Shown: positions 9,949 to 21,921, counted from the first letter of the stretch. The stretch: DNA of 64,000 nt from Diplonema japonicum (GCA_964019335.1 OZ025680.1:534441-598440); one strand, 5' to 3'. Notes: generated from the letters alone by a model not told the origin. Program-made: numbers and translations.

Positions 9949-10608
9949 ATGTGCAAATCGATATTCAAGCACGCTGGGCGGAAGGCCCTGGACCAGATCC
10001 TAAAGATGGAGTTGATAGAGAACGCATCCCCGCCCGCTATCATCAACCTGTGGTACACCCACCACGAGATGATGATGCAGTACTGGGGGAGGGTCCTGTC
10101 AGGTGACGCGTACGACGCCATGTATCCAAGGCTGAAGGCGAACCCGTACTTCGTAGTGCCGGTGTTCAGGGACAAGGGGTTATTCAATGTTGTGACGAAC
10201 TTCAAGACGGACGAAGACATTGTGCTGTGCTGCCCGTTGGGGGAGTGGCAGGAAAAGCAGGATCACGCCTCCGTGCACATGACCATACAGTTCTTCACAG
10301 AACTGAAGCAGTCGAAGAACCTTGTCCTTGTCCGGTGTGAGCTGCAGGACAACCACATGACGAAGCAGGATGCCATGTTTGTGACGCACTGCCTGATGAA
10401 GTACTACACTATGCCCAAACAGTTCGAGTTCGTTGAGACCTTCAACAAGAACCCTTCGCAGTTCAATTACCACAACTACCTCCGTGCCATGAAGCTCGAC
10501 GCAGAGGCAAACACGGGCAAGGGCGGGAACATCGAAATCCTCGAAGAGAAAAAGACCTGGCTTACAGACGCGTACAAAAAGCCCCCCCCGACTGCATCGT
10601 CGGCGTGA
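9949..10608 (+). CDS. ATPAF1: Mitochondrial F1-ATPase assembly factor (Atp11/ATPAF1 family)
   Basis: This encodes 219 residues. It matches the ATP11 domain along its length: the 'LWYTHHEMMMQYWGRVLSGDAY' helix (family 'LW..HH..K......I....Y'), a central 'NPYFVVPV' strand, and the diagnostic C-terminal 'FVETFNKNPSQFNYHNYL' (family 'YGLVETFN..P..F.Y'). Atp11 binds the F1 beta subunit as a chaperone until it is assembled with alpha in the mitochondrial matrix. The basic N-terminus may serve targeting but is short. The gene implies a functional F1Fo ATP synthase, which argues against anaerobic metamonads as source. The start lies directly after an A-rich stretch. Unlike its neighbours it has no CAG acceptor nearby, only 'gggaag'. 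Confidence 0.85.
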   Translation: MCKSIFKHAGRKALDQILKMELIENASPPAIINLWYTHHEMMMQYWGRVLSGDAYDAMYPRLKANPYFVVPVFRDKGLFNVVTNFKTDEDIVLCCPLGEWQEKQDHASVHMTIQFFTELKQSKNLVLVRCELQDNHMTKQDAMFVTHCLMKYYTMPKQFEFVETFNKNPSQFNYHNYLRAMKLDAEANTGKGGNIEILEEKKTWLTDAYKKPPPTASSA

Positions 10609-10762
10609 GAGATCCCAACGTGGCTGAGACCCGTATCAAGGAGACATCAGAGACAGGGTGTGAAGGGAGGGTTTCTTTTTATATTTCATCCGTTGAGTTT
10701 TTTATTTCCTCTTTTTTTTTTTCCATCTCCAGTCATCAACAACAGGCGGTCAACCAGCAGCA

Positions 10763-11770
10763 ATGTCGATCGTGCAAGAGGAGGTCCACACGGAAGAGAA
10801 CCCGGCAACCGAGACACCTGAAGCCGAAGAAGAAAAAGCGAAAAAACCAGTGCGTGCCTTGGTGGTGCTAGTGGGGGAGAAAAAGAAGAATTCTGAAAAA
10901 GGGGAAGAAGAAGAAGAAGAAGATGAGGAGCCCGGGAGGAGGGTGTTCTTGGGGAACCTGCCTGAAAGCGCATTGCGGTCTGAGGTGATATCCTTCTTGG
11001 GTGACATGATGAAGAACGTGGTGATGGTGAAGATGGCGAGGGACAGGGCAGACCGCAAGGTACACAGGGGGTATGCCTTTGTCACGTTCAAGTCGAAGGA
11101 GCAAGCCGACGAAGCGGTGGAGGAGCACAACAACACATATTGGCGGCGTGGGCCGGAGAAGAACGACCGTAGCAGAAAGGTCAACGCGCAGATATCACCT
11201 TTCTTCACTGCGAGGGGGAAGTGCTTCTACTGTGGGTCCAAAGACCACACGAAGGATACCTGCACACGTAGTGTGAAGGGCTTCGCAGGATCAACGTGCT
11301 ACCGTTGTGGACTGACAGGGCACATTGTCAAGGACTGCCCGAAGGTCGCAGAAATCAAAAAAAGAAAAGCAGAAGAAGAAAAAGAACGCCTCAACGACGC
11401 ATCTGGGAGGGCAGCCGCAGGACACCATGGCTCTTGGGACTCCGATGCCAAGAGGCAGCGAACCAGCACATGGACAGAACCCGAGCCCACTGTGAACGAA
11501 ACAGAGAAACCCGCCGAAGCCGCAACAAACCAGCCAGAGGGAAAACCCCCTGGGCACATGTCGAGGCGGGAGAAAGCAAGGGCGGAAAACACCGTGTGGA
11601 AGAATAATTCATGGAAACAAAACCAGTGGTCCAGCTGGGAGAACAGCAACAACAACAGTACCAGCACCGGGTCTACGTCAACAAAAGGGAAGACCCTGGG
11701 GCAGCTCTCCAAAGAAAGGCGAGGCAAGTCTGAAAATACCGTGTGGATAAATAAGGAGAAAAGGTGGTAA
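10763..11770 (+). CDS. RNA-binding protein with RRM and two CCHC zinc knuckles
   Basis: This encodes 335 residues, with the start 17 nt after 'caacaacag'. The first ~55 residues are acidic and lysine-rich. The RRM (about 56-145) shows RNP2 'RVFLGNLP' and RNP1 'HRGYAFVTF'. Two CCHC knuckles follow, at residues 154-167 (CFYCGSKDHTKDTC) and 179-192 (CYRCGLTGHIVKDC). The tail is rich in K/E, then S/N/W, and repeats the phrase 'ENTVW' twice (near residues 274 and 326) in the context R-E/G-K-x-x-x-E-N-T-V-W. RRM plus knuckle proteins act in pre-mRNA processing or translation. No specific orthologue is recognised. The tail repeat may be a short linear binding motif. Confidence 0.8.
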   Translation: MSIVQEEVHTEENPATETPEAEEEKAKKPVRALVVLVGEKKKNSEKGEEEEEEDEEPGRRVFLGNLPESALRSEVISFLGDMMKNVVMVKMARDRADRKVHRGYAFVTFKSKEQADEAVEEHNNTYWRRGPEKNDRSRKVNAQISPFFTARGKCFYCGSKDHTKDTCTRSVKGFAGSTCYRCGLTGHIVKDCPKVAEIKKRKAEEEKERLNDASGRAAAGHHGSWDSDAKRQRTSTWTEPEPTVNETEKPAEAATNQPEGKPPGHMSRREKARAENTVWKNNSWKQNQWSSWENSNNNSTSTGSTSTKGKTLGQLSKERRGKSENTVWINKEKRW

Positions 11771-11971
11771 AAAGAAAAATAAGACGAGGGGGGTTTTTTT
11801 TCGACATAAGATAGGGAATGGAAAGAACTAACAGAAAAAGAAAGAGAAGATTCAAAAGAAGAAGACGAGAAGGGAAAAAAAAAAAAAAAAGCTATATCAA
11901 GCAAGCACCTCATTCATGTTTCTTTTATCGGTTGTCAGTACGAATCATATCAGCTTTCTTCAGGATATATT

Positions 11972-12004
<33 letters not shown>

Positions 12005-12011
12005 ACCAGCT

Positions 12012-13196
12012 ATGTCTCACCGTAAGTTCGAGCAGCCCCGTCACGGTCATTTGGGATACCTTCCCCGCAAGAGGTGCCGCCACGTGAGGGGCCGTGTCAG
12101 GTCCTTCCCTGTGGACGATGCCACCCAGGCCCCCCACCTGACCGCCTTCATGGCGTACAAGGCGGGTATGACCCACATCGTGCGTGACCTTGACCGTGCC
12201 GGGTCCAAGATGCACAAGAAGGAGGTCTGCGAGCCCGTGACCATCGTGGACTGCCCCGAGATGGTTGTTGTGGGTATCGTTGGTTACAAGCCCACCGCCA
12301 GGGGTCTCAGGGCCGTGTCCACTCTGTGGGCCCAGAAGCTCTCCGACAGCATGCTGAGGAGGTACTACAAATCTTGGTACGCCGCCAAGAAGAAGGCCTT
12401 CACCAAGTACACTTCCAAGTTCGAGGAGAACAAGGAGGCCAGGGAGACCATGTACAGCCGCATTGAGAAGAACGCCACCGTCCTCAGGGTGCTCGCCCAC
12501 ACTCAGCCCAACAAGCTGAAGCTCGGCAGCAAGAAGGCCTACGTCGCGGAGATCCAGATCAACGGCGGGTCCATGGCCGACAAGTTGAAGTTCGCCCAGG
12601 GCCTCCTCGAGCAGCAGGTTACCGTTGGCCAGGTCTTCAAGGAGTCCGAGAGGTGCGACGTCATCGCCGTCAGCAAGGGTCACGGTATGGAGGGTGTGAC
12701 CCACAGGTGGGGTGTGTCCCGTCTGCCCAGGAAGTCCCACAGAGGTCTGAGGAAGGTCGCCTGTATCGGTGCCTGGCATCCGTCCCGTGTGGCCTACACG
12801 GTGGCCCGTGCCGGTCAGAACGGGTTCCACCACAGGACTGAGCTCAACAAGAAGATCTACAAAATGGGTGAGGCCGCCGCCAAGTGCGAGAAGGGTAACG
12901 CCACCACCTCCATGGACATCACCGAGAAGCACATCACCCCCCTGGGCGGCTTCCCCCACTACGGTGTCGTCAACAACGAGTACGTCATGCTCAAGGGCTC
13001 CGTCCCCGGGCCTGTCAAGCGTGTCCTCACCCTTCGCCGCCCTCTCGCCCCCCAGACCAGCAGGGCCGCCCAGGAGCAGGTCTCCCTCAAGTTCATCGAC
13101 ACTAGCTCCAAGCAGGGTCACGGTCACTTCCAGACCCAGGCCGAGCGTGCCAAGTTCATGGGCACCAGGAAGAAGGACATCCAGAACTCGGCCTAG
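12012..13196 (+). CDS. RPL3: 60S ribosomal protein L3 (uL3)
   Basis: This encodes 394 residues starting [20 protein letters not shown], the invariant N-terminus of eukaryotic uL3. Other L3 landmarks are '[14 protein letters not shown]', the W-loop region '[19 protein letters not shown]' next to the peptidyl-transferase centre, and 'HGHFQT' near the C-terminus. Length agrees with the family (about 390-400). ATG 12012 follows 'aaacaccag' by two bases. An upstream extension through the A-run is non-coding. Codon use is strongly biased to C/G at third positions, more than its neighbours, as expected for a highly expressed gene. A 431-codon open frame on the opposite strand is a by-product of that bias. 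Confidence 0.97.
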   Translation: MSHRKFEQPRHGHLGYLPRKRCRHVRGRVRSFPVDDATQAPHLTAFMAYKAGMTHIVRDLDRAGSKMHKKEVCEPVTIVDCPEMVVVGIVGYKPTARGLRAVSTLWAQKLSDSMLRRYYKSWYAAKKKAFTKYTSKFEENKEARETMYSRIEKNATVLRVLAHTQPNKLKLGSKKAYVAEIQINGGSMADKLKFAQGLLEQQVTVGQVFKESERCDVIAVSKGHGMEGVTHRWGVSRLPRKSHRGLRKVACIGAWHPSRVAYTVARAGQNGFHHRTELNKKIYKMGEAAAKCEKGNATTSMDITEKHITPLGGFPHYGVVNNEYVMLKGSVPGPVKRVLTLRRPLAPQTSRAAQEQVSLKFIDTSSKQGHGHFQTQAERAKFMGTRKKDIQNSA

Positions 13197-13359
13197 AGAA
13201 CTGCTGTTGTTTTTTATCAATTATTTTATCTTTTCGCATTACCCTGCCTCCCGTCCCCCCTTTTTTTAAGCGATTCGCTTCAATTACGGTATTTCTCTCT
13301 CTTTTATTTTTTTAAATAATCCCTTGTTCCGACATTACCATTAAGGAGGGTATCATAAC

Positions 13360-16326
13360 ATGGCATCACCGGAGATCGTTGCGATCCTGCAGAGGCTTGG
13401 AGATGCGATTGTGAGAGTCCCTGCGAACCTGCCCGCAGTGGAGCGAGACTTGGGAGTACTACAAGAGCAGAAAGGGGTTGTAGGGTTCTGTAGGGAGGTG
13501 CTGGAGGTGATGCAGGGGAGCAGTGGAGTGACCGGCGTGGTGGAAAGGCAGGCTGCGGGGATGGTCGTGAAACAGGTGTTCGAAAGGAATAAGACAGCTG
13601 TGGAAGGCGATGCAGGAGTGCGGGGGTGCTTGATCGAGTGCTTGAAGGACTCTTTGAGTGAAGTGAGGAACACAGCATGCACACTGGTTGCCCAGTTGCA
13701 GTCTAACTGGGATAGCCTTTTCCCCACACTTGTAGAGATAATCAGGGCAGCACAAGCCCCTATCCCAGGAGTCCTCCTCTGTCTCCACCGTCTCCTCGAG
13801 CCATGCAACACCCACCTTCCCACCTGCATGGCGATGGCACAGCTCGTCCCTGACATCATGAGGCTTACACCTATGTCGCCCCAAGAAGGCCTGCTGGTGC
13901 TCCGTGCTATTTTTGAGATCCCCGAACTCCATGAAGACGAGGGGGGTGTCATCGTTGCTGCGCAAGACAGTGCCGCCACTGCCTATGCTAACTTGCTGTT
14001 GAGTATGCCCGACAAGAGCATGGTGCTGGGCAATCTGACGGGCTTTGTGAACCACTGGTCTGCGGTGACCGACCAGAAGCTGATCGACGAAATGCTGAAG
14101 ATCGGGCTGATGGGGCTGATGAACGGAGATGAGAAGCAGAAGAAGACCGCAGCAACGTTCTGGGGAGAAGCAGGGTGCTACGACCCTGTGGAGGGTATCG
14201 TTAAACCTTACGTGTCCGAGGTGGTGAAAGGCCTGGTGCAGTGCGTGCAGTTCACAGACGAGGTGCTTTGCGACAGGCCTGGGTTGACAAACGATGCAGA
14301 CTGCGCCGTGCCTGACGAGGAGAGGGGGCTGGTCTTTCACAAGGAAGACGAGGCAAATGCCGATGATGTGCTAGACGAGCCTGACAGCCACCCCCACCCG
14401 CACTCGAACCTGGCTGATGAGGGGAACCTTCGGGCTGAGGCTCATCTTGCTCTTATGACGTTGTCTGAGGAGCACCCAGCACCCACCGCAAAGATTCTCC
14501 TTGACCTCCTGAAGGACATCGCCACCTACCCTTGGAAGCTCACCGAGGCGGTGCTGACTTCTTTTTCAGCCGCTGCAATCGGGTGCAGCTCGGCCATGAT
14601 GCATTGCTTTGAGCCCCTGTTGGCCACCTTGCTGCAGCTCGCAGATACCAACCCCCACGGCCTAATCAGGGCGGCCAGTATTACAACTTTGACGGAGATA
14701 GTCTCAGCACTGTGCGAGGAGATGTGCGGGGAGGAAGAAGAGGACGACGAGGAGGAGGTTTGTGGGCAGAAATTCCTTCAGAATTTCTTGCCCAAAGTCC
14801 TCACCTGCTTCTCGCAGCATCTCCACGACCCTAACAAGCGCACGCAGACGGCTGCCATCTCAGGAATCCATTCACTGCACAGCGCGTCGGAGCTGTGCAA
14901 CGACCCCTCGAACAGCTGCATCCACTGGGTGCTCGACGCAGGGTGTTCGGGGAGGCTACAGGCGGCAAACCGTATGGCGTGCTTCGAGAAGGTTGCTATG
15001 ATGGTACGTGGGTCGGGCCTATCAGACACAGGTGCAGATGCTATATTAGTAAAGCTGATCGGGTATGTAAAAGGGAAGCTTGCGCAGAGCGGGGCTGAAG
15101 ACCTGGTGAAGCAGACAGAGACGGCGAGCGTGCTGTGGGGCGTGTTGCAAGCTGTGATGGAAAAGTCTGACGAAGGCGATGCGGAGAGCACGAAGAAGAA
15201 TAACGCAATGCTGACAGAGGTCGTACAGATTACAGTCGGGGTTGTAGAGACGGTGACAAAAATGGTGCAAGCCGGCAACGACGCGGGGATGGGCGCTGCG
15301 ATCACAAGCATCGACGTTATTTCTGCTGTGGCCGACACCTTCCCTGAGTTTTTCCAATCACAGGCAGCGGCTACGGTGTCGCTTCTGTCCACCTCCATGA
15401 GCCTCCTGAAACTTTACCACGCCCACAACGGAGCCTCAGGCCTTTCTACGTGCCAGCATCTCATTCACTCGCTGGCGTCCCTTACCGGCGATATTGTATC
15501 GAACTGCTACGAGGCCATCGTCCAGCACCTTCCCCTCCTCACTACTTTCTTCTGGTCCGACATCCTCTCGGGCACCCCTGAGTGCATCCCTTGCGACAAG
15601 ACAGATAGCGAAGGCAGCCGTGCAGTGTCCAACGTGTACTGGGCACTGTCTGAAATTGTTGGGAAAACAACCGACCTGCAAAAAGTGTTCCCAAGCCAAG
15701 AAGCTATTAGTCTTGTTGTCGCTCACGTACTGGAGTGCATTCGCACCCCTGGTGTGCAAGACGGAATGCATCAGAATGCTTGCTGCTTGCTTGGAAACTT
15801 AGTGGGGAAGGCACCTGTGCGAGTGGAGGACATGCTGACGGTGATGCCTTTGTGGCTGCCGTCGGTGGCGTCTTTGGAAGGTGGCACCGAGAAAGAAGGG
15901 TGCCTTGTGTCGCTGACAAAGTTTAACGATCTGAGAATGTTGCTCTGCGCAGGTGTGCTTGCAAGCACATGGAAGGTAGCTGACGTCGAAACTCTGCCTG
16001 CTGCATGCACACCAGGGGTCTTCCGTTCGTGCGGCGGAGTGGCCACGGCTTTCTCAGACCCCAACCTGAAGCTGACACTCGTCTTCTGTTTTGCGAACCT
16101 CCGCTCCTCGGGGCACCTTTCCCTCCCGGAGCTCAATGAACTCTTCGCGATGGCAGAGCCCAAGTCACATCTCGATGAGAACAGCTGGAAACAACTCTGC
16201 AAGTCGCAGTTCTGCAGCCCCTCCACTGGGATTAACAAGGAGCGCCTGGGCGCCATCTACACGCACGGCATGCGCAACCTCGATACTGACTTCGCGGAGG
16301 TAGTCAACAGGGTAGCAGGGTTCTAG
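13360..16326 (+). CDS. Importin-beta family karyopherin (transportin-like HEAT-repeat protein)
   Basis: This encodes 988 residues made of helical HEAT repeats throughout. An acidic stretch around residues 325-350 and an acidic loop at about 450-466 (EEEEDDEEEV) resemble the acidic loops of beta-karyopherins. The repeat 'RTQTAAISGIHSLH' and the late segment 'SNVYWALSEIVG' resemble transportin/importin repeats ('NNA.WAIGEI'). Length is within the 850-1,100 aa of the family. The role is carrying cargo through nuclear pores under Ran-GTP control. Transportin is the closest impression, but importin-4/5 types cannot be excluded. The upstream AG at 13344-13345 is a weaker acceptor than at other genes. 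Confidence 0.7.
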   Translation: MASPEIVAILQRLGDAIVRVPANLPAVERDLGVLQEQKGVVGFCREVLEVMQGSSGVTGVVERQAAGMVVKQVFERNKTAVEGDAGVRGCLIECLKDSLSEVRNTACTLVAQLQSNWDSLFPTLVEIIRAAQAPIPGVLLCLHRLLEPCNTHLPTCMAMAQLVPDIMRLTPMSPQEGLLVLRAIFEIPELHEDEGGVIVAAQDSAATAYANLLLSMPDKSMVLGNLTGFVNHWSAVTDQKLIDEMLKIGLMGLMNGDEKQKKTAATFWGEAGCYDPVEGIVKPYVSEVVKGLVQCVQFTDEVLCDRPGLTNDADCAVPDEERGLVFHKEDEANADDVLDEPDSHPHPHSNLADEGNLRAEAHLALMTLSEEHPAPTAKILLDLLKDIATYPWKLTEAVLTSFSAAAIGCSSAMMHCFEPLLATLLQLADTNPHGLIRAASITTLTEIVSALCEEMCGEEEEDDEEEVCGQKFLQNFLPKVLTCFSQHLHDPNKRTQTAAISGIHSLHSASELCNDPSNSCIHWVLDAGCSGRLQAANRMACFEKVAMMVRGSGLSDTGADAILVKLIGYVKGKLAQSGAEDLVKQTETASVLWGVLQAVMEKSDEGDAESTKKNNAMLTEVVQITVGVVETVTKMVQAGNDAGMGAAITSIDVISAVADTFPEFFQSQAAATVSLLSTSMSLLKLYHAHNGASGLSTCQHLIHSLASLTGDIVSNCYEAIVQHLPLLTTFFWSDILSGTPECIPCDKTDSEGSRAVSNVYWALSEIVGKTTDLQKVFPSQEAISLVVAHVLECIRTPGVQDGMHQNACCLLGNLVGKAPVRVEDMLTVMPLWLPSVASLEGGTEKEGCLVSLTKFNDLRMLLCAGVLASTWKVADVETLPAACTPGVFRSCGGVATAFSDPNLKLTLVFCFANLRSSGHLSLPELNELFAMAEPKSHLDENSWKQLCKSQFCSPSTGINKERLGAIYTHGMRNLDTDFAEVVNRVAGF

Positions 16327-16436
16327 TCCAGAGGTTTAGTTTATCACATTTATTTTCTCCAATCCGTCTCACATCAGTATTCTATTTATGCCTCTTGCAC
16401 CACAATACACATCGCAAGGAAAGAGGGTTGGCAGAT

Positions 16437-18138
16437 ATGAATATGGAAGGAACAGGGTCGCCAGCAGGGCAGACCCAGCAGCCCGACGACCAGCTGATGG
16501 TCCCTGCAAAGATGGTGGGGGGTTTGAATGTGAAATCTACAGGCATGCTGAAAAACTGGAAGCAAAGGTGGTACGAGCTGCGAGGACGGCACCTGTACTG
16601 CTTCAAAGGGAGCGAGACCGAGAAACCGAGCAGTATGATAAATCTGCAGCACAGCATGCTGGTGGTGGAGCCACCGCCGAATCAGAAGCTAAAGTTTAAC
16701 ATAAAACAAGTGAAGGAGTCGAAGGTGTACGAGTTCCAGGCTTTGAACAGCGAGGACCTCACGAAGTGGGTGGAGCAGTTGCGATCTGCCTGTGGAGCGG
16801 GCTACAACGCAGGAGGTGGTGGAGGAGGAGGAGGGACGGTGACCCAAGGTCAAACCACTCAGTCCCCCTCACGGCTGCACTTGTCTCTGCAACATTTGAA
16901 ACTTTTCGACGCGCAGGACGAGCGGAAGCCCGTCACCATCAAAGACTTTGAGTTGGTGAGCGAGCTAGGCAAGGGGTCGTACGGAAGGGTCCTCAAGGTG
17001 CAGAAGAGGGACGCTCCTGGGGTCTTCTACGCTCTGAAGGTAATGAAGAAAGAGGCTATAACTAAGCCCCGCGAGGTGATGTCTGAACGGGCAGTTCTGC
17101 AGAACATCGACCACCCGTTTATCGTGAAGCTTATCAACGCCTTCCAGTCGCCTTCAAAGCTGTTCCTAGTGCTGACCCACCTCCCTGGGGGGGATCTAAA
17201 GCACCACCTGAAGGAGGGCACTCTGTTTGCTGAAGAAAAAGCTAGATTTTACGCCGCAGGCATCCTCTTAGCCCTCGAGCATCTCCACACCAGAAGCATC
17301 ATCTACCGGGATCTGAAGCCAGAGAACCTTGTGCTTGATGAAGTGGGGTACCCTGTGCTCACTGACATGGGGCTTGCACGGGAGCTGCTGTTTGATCCTG
17401 TGGCGTACACCTTCTGTGGCACGCCTCTCTACGTCGCGCCCGAGGTGCTGCGGAACAAGGGCTACACCAAGGCTGTCGACTGGTGGTCCTACGGTGTTAT
17501 CCTTTACGAAATGTTCTTGGGGATCACACCCTTCGCCGCCAAGACCGCGCAGGCAGTCTTCCAGCTCATCATATCAAAGAGTCCACAGGTCCCTCGAGAC
17601 CTCCTCACCCCCGCCACCAGCAATCTCTTGGAGCGCCTCCTCATCAAGGACCCTGTCCAGCGTCTATCCGAGCCTGAGGAAATCCGCTCTCATAAGTTTT
17701 TCGCAGGCATCGACTGGAGTAAATATGCAAGAAGACAGGTATGTGGGAATAAAAAGGAGACACACATCACACAGTACATCGCACCTGGGAAGGGCCAGAC
17801 GCGATCGGCGAGTGTGAAACTAACGGAGCAGCAGGTGTGCAGGGGGAACTTAACGACACCAATAACAACAACAACAGATTCGAGAACTTCTTGCTGACTT
17901 CAAAGAGGACGCTGCGTCCACCCGGCATAAGCCAGAGACATTCCAGGTATGTCTATTTCATTATTCGCATCACATCCAACAGGGCTTCACCTTCTTTGGT
18001 GATGGCAAAGATCAGGCCCCACAGTCACCAGTGTTGCACAGGTCCTCTGGAGGCTATCAAGGGCAGAGCAAGGCAGGATCGCCACATCAGCAACATCGTG
18101 GGATGGACTCCAGAGGCAGGCCACACCATGGGTCGTGA
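16437..18138 (+). CDS. PH-domain AGC protein kinase (AKT/PKB-like), four exons
   Basis: Exons are 16437-17738, 17775-17834, 17878-17946 and 17983-18138, giving 528 residues. Introns of 36, 43 and 36 nt are GT-AG and all in phase 0. The PH domain covers about residues 22-115 ('GMLKNWKQRWYEL'). A Gly-rich linker follows, then the kinase domain from about residue 169: 'GKGSYGRV', 'YALKVMKK', 'YRDLKPENL', 'DMG' in place of DFG, activation-loop 'YTFCGTP' and 'APEVL'. Read without splicing, the frame ends at 17897 inside what should be the AGC tail. Splicing restores the hydrophobic motif F476-x-x-F479-T480-F481, the classic regulatory site. PH domain, PDK1-type loop and hydrophobic motif together indicate a phosphoinositide-regulated kinase at the plasma membrane. 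DMG is unusual but keeps the metal-binding Asp. Confidence 0.9.
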
Positions 18139-20115
18139 GGGTGCGAGGGAGAATGGGAGCGTAACAGAAAAAAAAAAGAAAAAAGAAAAAATGAAATAAA
18201 AAGAAGAAACCACCTATCCCTTTATCCACCCCCCCCCCAATTTTTTTCTTCCGTGATTCCCCCCCCCCCCCTAATCCCTTCTGTCTCTTTGTCACCTCCT
18301 CCCCTTCTCCTTCGTCCTCTCTTTCCCTTAATGCATCCCATGGTTGGGGTTTTTTTTTTCACGATGTGCAAAATGAAGAGCGAAAAGGAAAGAATTCAGA
18401 GAAACTAATAATAATAGGCAAAACAAAAATTATATATACCCGGGGAGACCCTTCCCCGAGCAAAAGGGGAAAACAAAACAAAAAAAAAAATATTAGGGCC
18501 AGGACCAGCCTGGCTATTCAGAATGCTTGCGAAGTTCCTCAAAAAAAAAAAAAAAAGAGAATAAACTGTAACAAAAAAAAATCCAACTTTGATACACTTT
18601 CTTTTTTTTTTTTTTCAAAAAGGGAAAGACAGGAGGAGTACAAGAGAAAACGGCGAAAAACATGGGGACAAAAAGCAAAAAAAAGAGAAGGCGGGGGGAG
18701 AGGGAAAAAAAAAGGCCGAGAAAAAAGATTTTTTTCTTTGCGAACGGAAGACTTATTTTACGCATGCTTATCCACGCCCCCCTACCCCTACCCCTCTCCC
18801 TCTACCTCACTCTCTAGACTGGGTTCTGGCTTAGAGGCGTTCAGCCATAATCCATCCAGTGGTGGCATTCTCTGGAGGGGAACGCTAATAAGGAATGAAA
18901 TGAAAACAAAGAGAAAATAATAAAAAAAAGAGGCAAAAAGAAATCTTTTAGCAGAGAGAAGGGGGGGGGGGGGGGGGGGCTGGTTTATATATACTTGATA
19001 ATAATATATAAATAAATAAATAAATAAAATGAAATGAAATATGGTCCCCTCTCCACATATTTATATGTCACAAAACTAGTGCATTCCCTCAAGGGGAGTA
19101 TTTGCACTACCCCTCAGCACAACACAAATTGCAAAAAAAAAAAGAAGAAAGATTCCCATTTTCTTAAAAGAAAATAAGATACAAAATGGCGTAATGGAAG
19201 TGCTGCACACATAGGGCTGTAATTAGTAATTTTGTGAACTACTAGAAAAAAAGAGTAGCGGCAACATGTGGTGAGAGTTATATAAGAGAAATGGCCGTCT
19301 TTGGAAGGGAAAAAAATTCTTTTTTTCTGTCTGGAATTAAAATATTCGGTTTTTTTTTGGGGGGAGGATGGGGGAAGCGGAACACAAGAAAAAGGGGAAA
19401 AAACGTTAATTTGATACAAGGAGGGCGTTTTTTTGACCTCCCCCTTCTTTTTTCGGAGGTTACGAATTCGCTTACGTTTTTATCCAAAGGCGGTGTCTAC
19501 CATGGTCAATTATAAGGTACTTGGCGAGACTGGAAAAAAAAAAGAACACATTTTCTCGCCATCTCTGAGAATTTAGTTCTGGGCTACAGTCCCATATTTT
19601 TATATATATATATATATATATTTCACCGCTCAAGGTAGAGGCACGAATTCAAAAATTCTTTGAATACAAATACCGAAAACTCGACCATTAAATACCATGC
19701 CTTGTCTGCTGGTCATGAATCGTGGCCTATTTGTTTTCTTTTCTTCTTTTTTTTTTCTGGTGAATAGAACCAGCAGAAAGAAAAAAGAAAAAAAAAAGAA
19801 AAACAATGTTCTTTATTGGATAAAAATTGCCCCCCACCCCCATCCCCAACTGCTCGAAAAAAAAGAGGGGTAAAAAAAAAAAAAGGCAAACACTTTCTTT
19901 TTTTTTTCTAGAGGCCGTTTCTTTTGCACCCCCCCCGCTCCCCCTCTTTGGAAGAAAAAGGAGAAGGGACAAATATAGTACAAACAAAACAAAACAAAAT
20001 AAAAAAAAAAACAATATCGATTACCGTATTTCTAAGGAATTAAGGTCTGAAAACGATTAAGGAATTAATTTTATTAAGTTTGTTGAGTGAAGATCAGACC
20101 AAATTTCATTCTTTA

Positions 20116-20151
<36 letters not shown>

Positions 20152-21502
20152 TATTTAATTTAAAGTATGGTAATTCTCAAAGAGAAAAAAAAAAGGGAAA
20201 AAAAAAGAGAAAACCAACCTCCTTTCTTTTTTTTTTTTCTTGGTGTTTTAGCCTTATATAGGCAACAACTCCAGTATGCTGCAAAAAAAAAAAAATAAAA
20301 TAAAATAAAAAAAAAAAAAAAAAGTAGATCAAAGTTAGAAAGGGAAGAAAAAGAAGAAGGAAAAAAAAAAAAGGAAGAAAGTGACAAAAAAAAAAACTTC
20401 CTCCCTCCCTCCCCCCTTATTGATGTACCGCCTTTGGACTGTGCAGTGTTACACAAATGAACTGCATTTCGATTTTGGAATCAGCAAAATACAAAAAAAG
20501 AAGATGGGCAGGGGAGAGAAGTAGGAAAAAGACACTGGAACGTAAAGATGATCAACATGCCCAGATTGAAGGCGTTCTCGTCTGCCTTGATGAAGAGTCG
20601 AAGCAGAGAGCAACTGCTTTTTGCCTTCTTTCCCTTGTCTAACCGTTTACAAGAGTTGTGCTACGGGGCCCAAAGCTGCCTTTAAATGGCTCTATATCCA
20701 CCTCCCCTAAAAAAAAAAAGAAGGAAACTACTAGAAATCACACTCCAATCTTATGGGAGCTCAAAAAGAGCTTTTACTTTTTTTTTTTTTTTCTTTTTTT
20801 TTTTTTGCCAATTTTTTCAACCCTTCTTCCCCCCCCACCCTCTGATGATTTTTCGTTCTTTTTTACAGTAAATCTTTTTTCATTTTCTGCAGACGGGAGA
20901 GGGGACTACACAAGGGAAGAGGGGGGGGGGGGGGGGGAGAAAGAGAAGAAAAAAATCCCCATCCCTTTCCCCATTTTTTTTTTTCCAAATAAAATTTATA
21001 AAAAAAAATAATAATAAAAAAAAAAGATAGCTTTATACAGAAGTGGTGCTGAATTGGGGAGATTTCTTTTTTGTTCTATTTTCACGCTCCGTGGCGGTAT
21101 TCTCCTCTTCAATAACAAAAAAAAAAAAAAGAAAAAAAAATCAACATAAGCACCCGCACCATGTGCATACTAGGGCGGGTGTTGTGAGAAGATACATAAC
21201 CAAAAGGAAAGAGGAGCGGACCAAGCAAATCAGCTTATCCGGAGTAGTGATCCCCACCCACCTTCTTCTTCTTCTTTTTTTTTTGTTGCATAGAGCTTGC
21301 TAGGCTAAGAACCGTTTCCTCTCACCGATCACGCGCTTTGGCCCGCTCCTTGCCTCCCTCTCGTCTGTGGTGGCTAGTCACGTGATTGACACTAATTAGT
21401 GCGTTTTTCTTCTTCTTTTTTTTTCCCTGCTTGAATGTAACCCTCTGTGCTACCACCCTGGGGGGCAGAACGAGGGGTATGTGTTTGTGTTCCTGATTTG
21501 TG

Positions 21503-21538
<36 letters not shown>

Positions 21539-21921
21539 TCCAACCAACACAACCAACCTGGCGATGGGTAGTAGGGCCTGTCTTGGTTACCTTTAGGTCG
21601 TGCCGCTTGCTGGGCACGGTTGATAGGTAGCTTTTGTTTAGTCGTCTAATGGGAAGTCTGTTAGTTTGAAGGGGTGTTTTTTTTTTTTTTTTTTTTTTCT
21701 CCTCTATTTCTGTGTGTGCGCGTGTTGTGTGGCTGAGGTGGCTACAAGTGGCTGCCCGGGTGATAAACAGCATTCCCTCCCGCCCCCCCTTTCCGCTTGT
21801 TTATTTATTCTTTTTTTCCTGAATTTTTTTTTTCTTTGAGGCTGCACACACCCCCGGAACTACTTTGTTTCAAAGTAGTGCTCACAAGCTATATATCCCG
21901 CCACCACAGTCTCAAGGTGTC

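Noticed and set aside
11925-13220. 431-codon open frame on the minus strand opposite RPL3
   Set aside because: It mirrors the strong third-position G/C bias of RPL3, is rich in G, L, V and D, and shows no motif.
13360-16326. Alternative call as exportin/CAS for the HEAT-repeat protein
   Set aside because: The acidic loops and 'WALSEI'-type repeat resemble the import-type transportin group more. The exact subfamily is left open.
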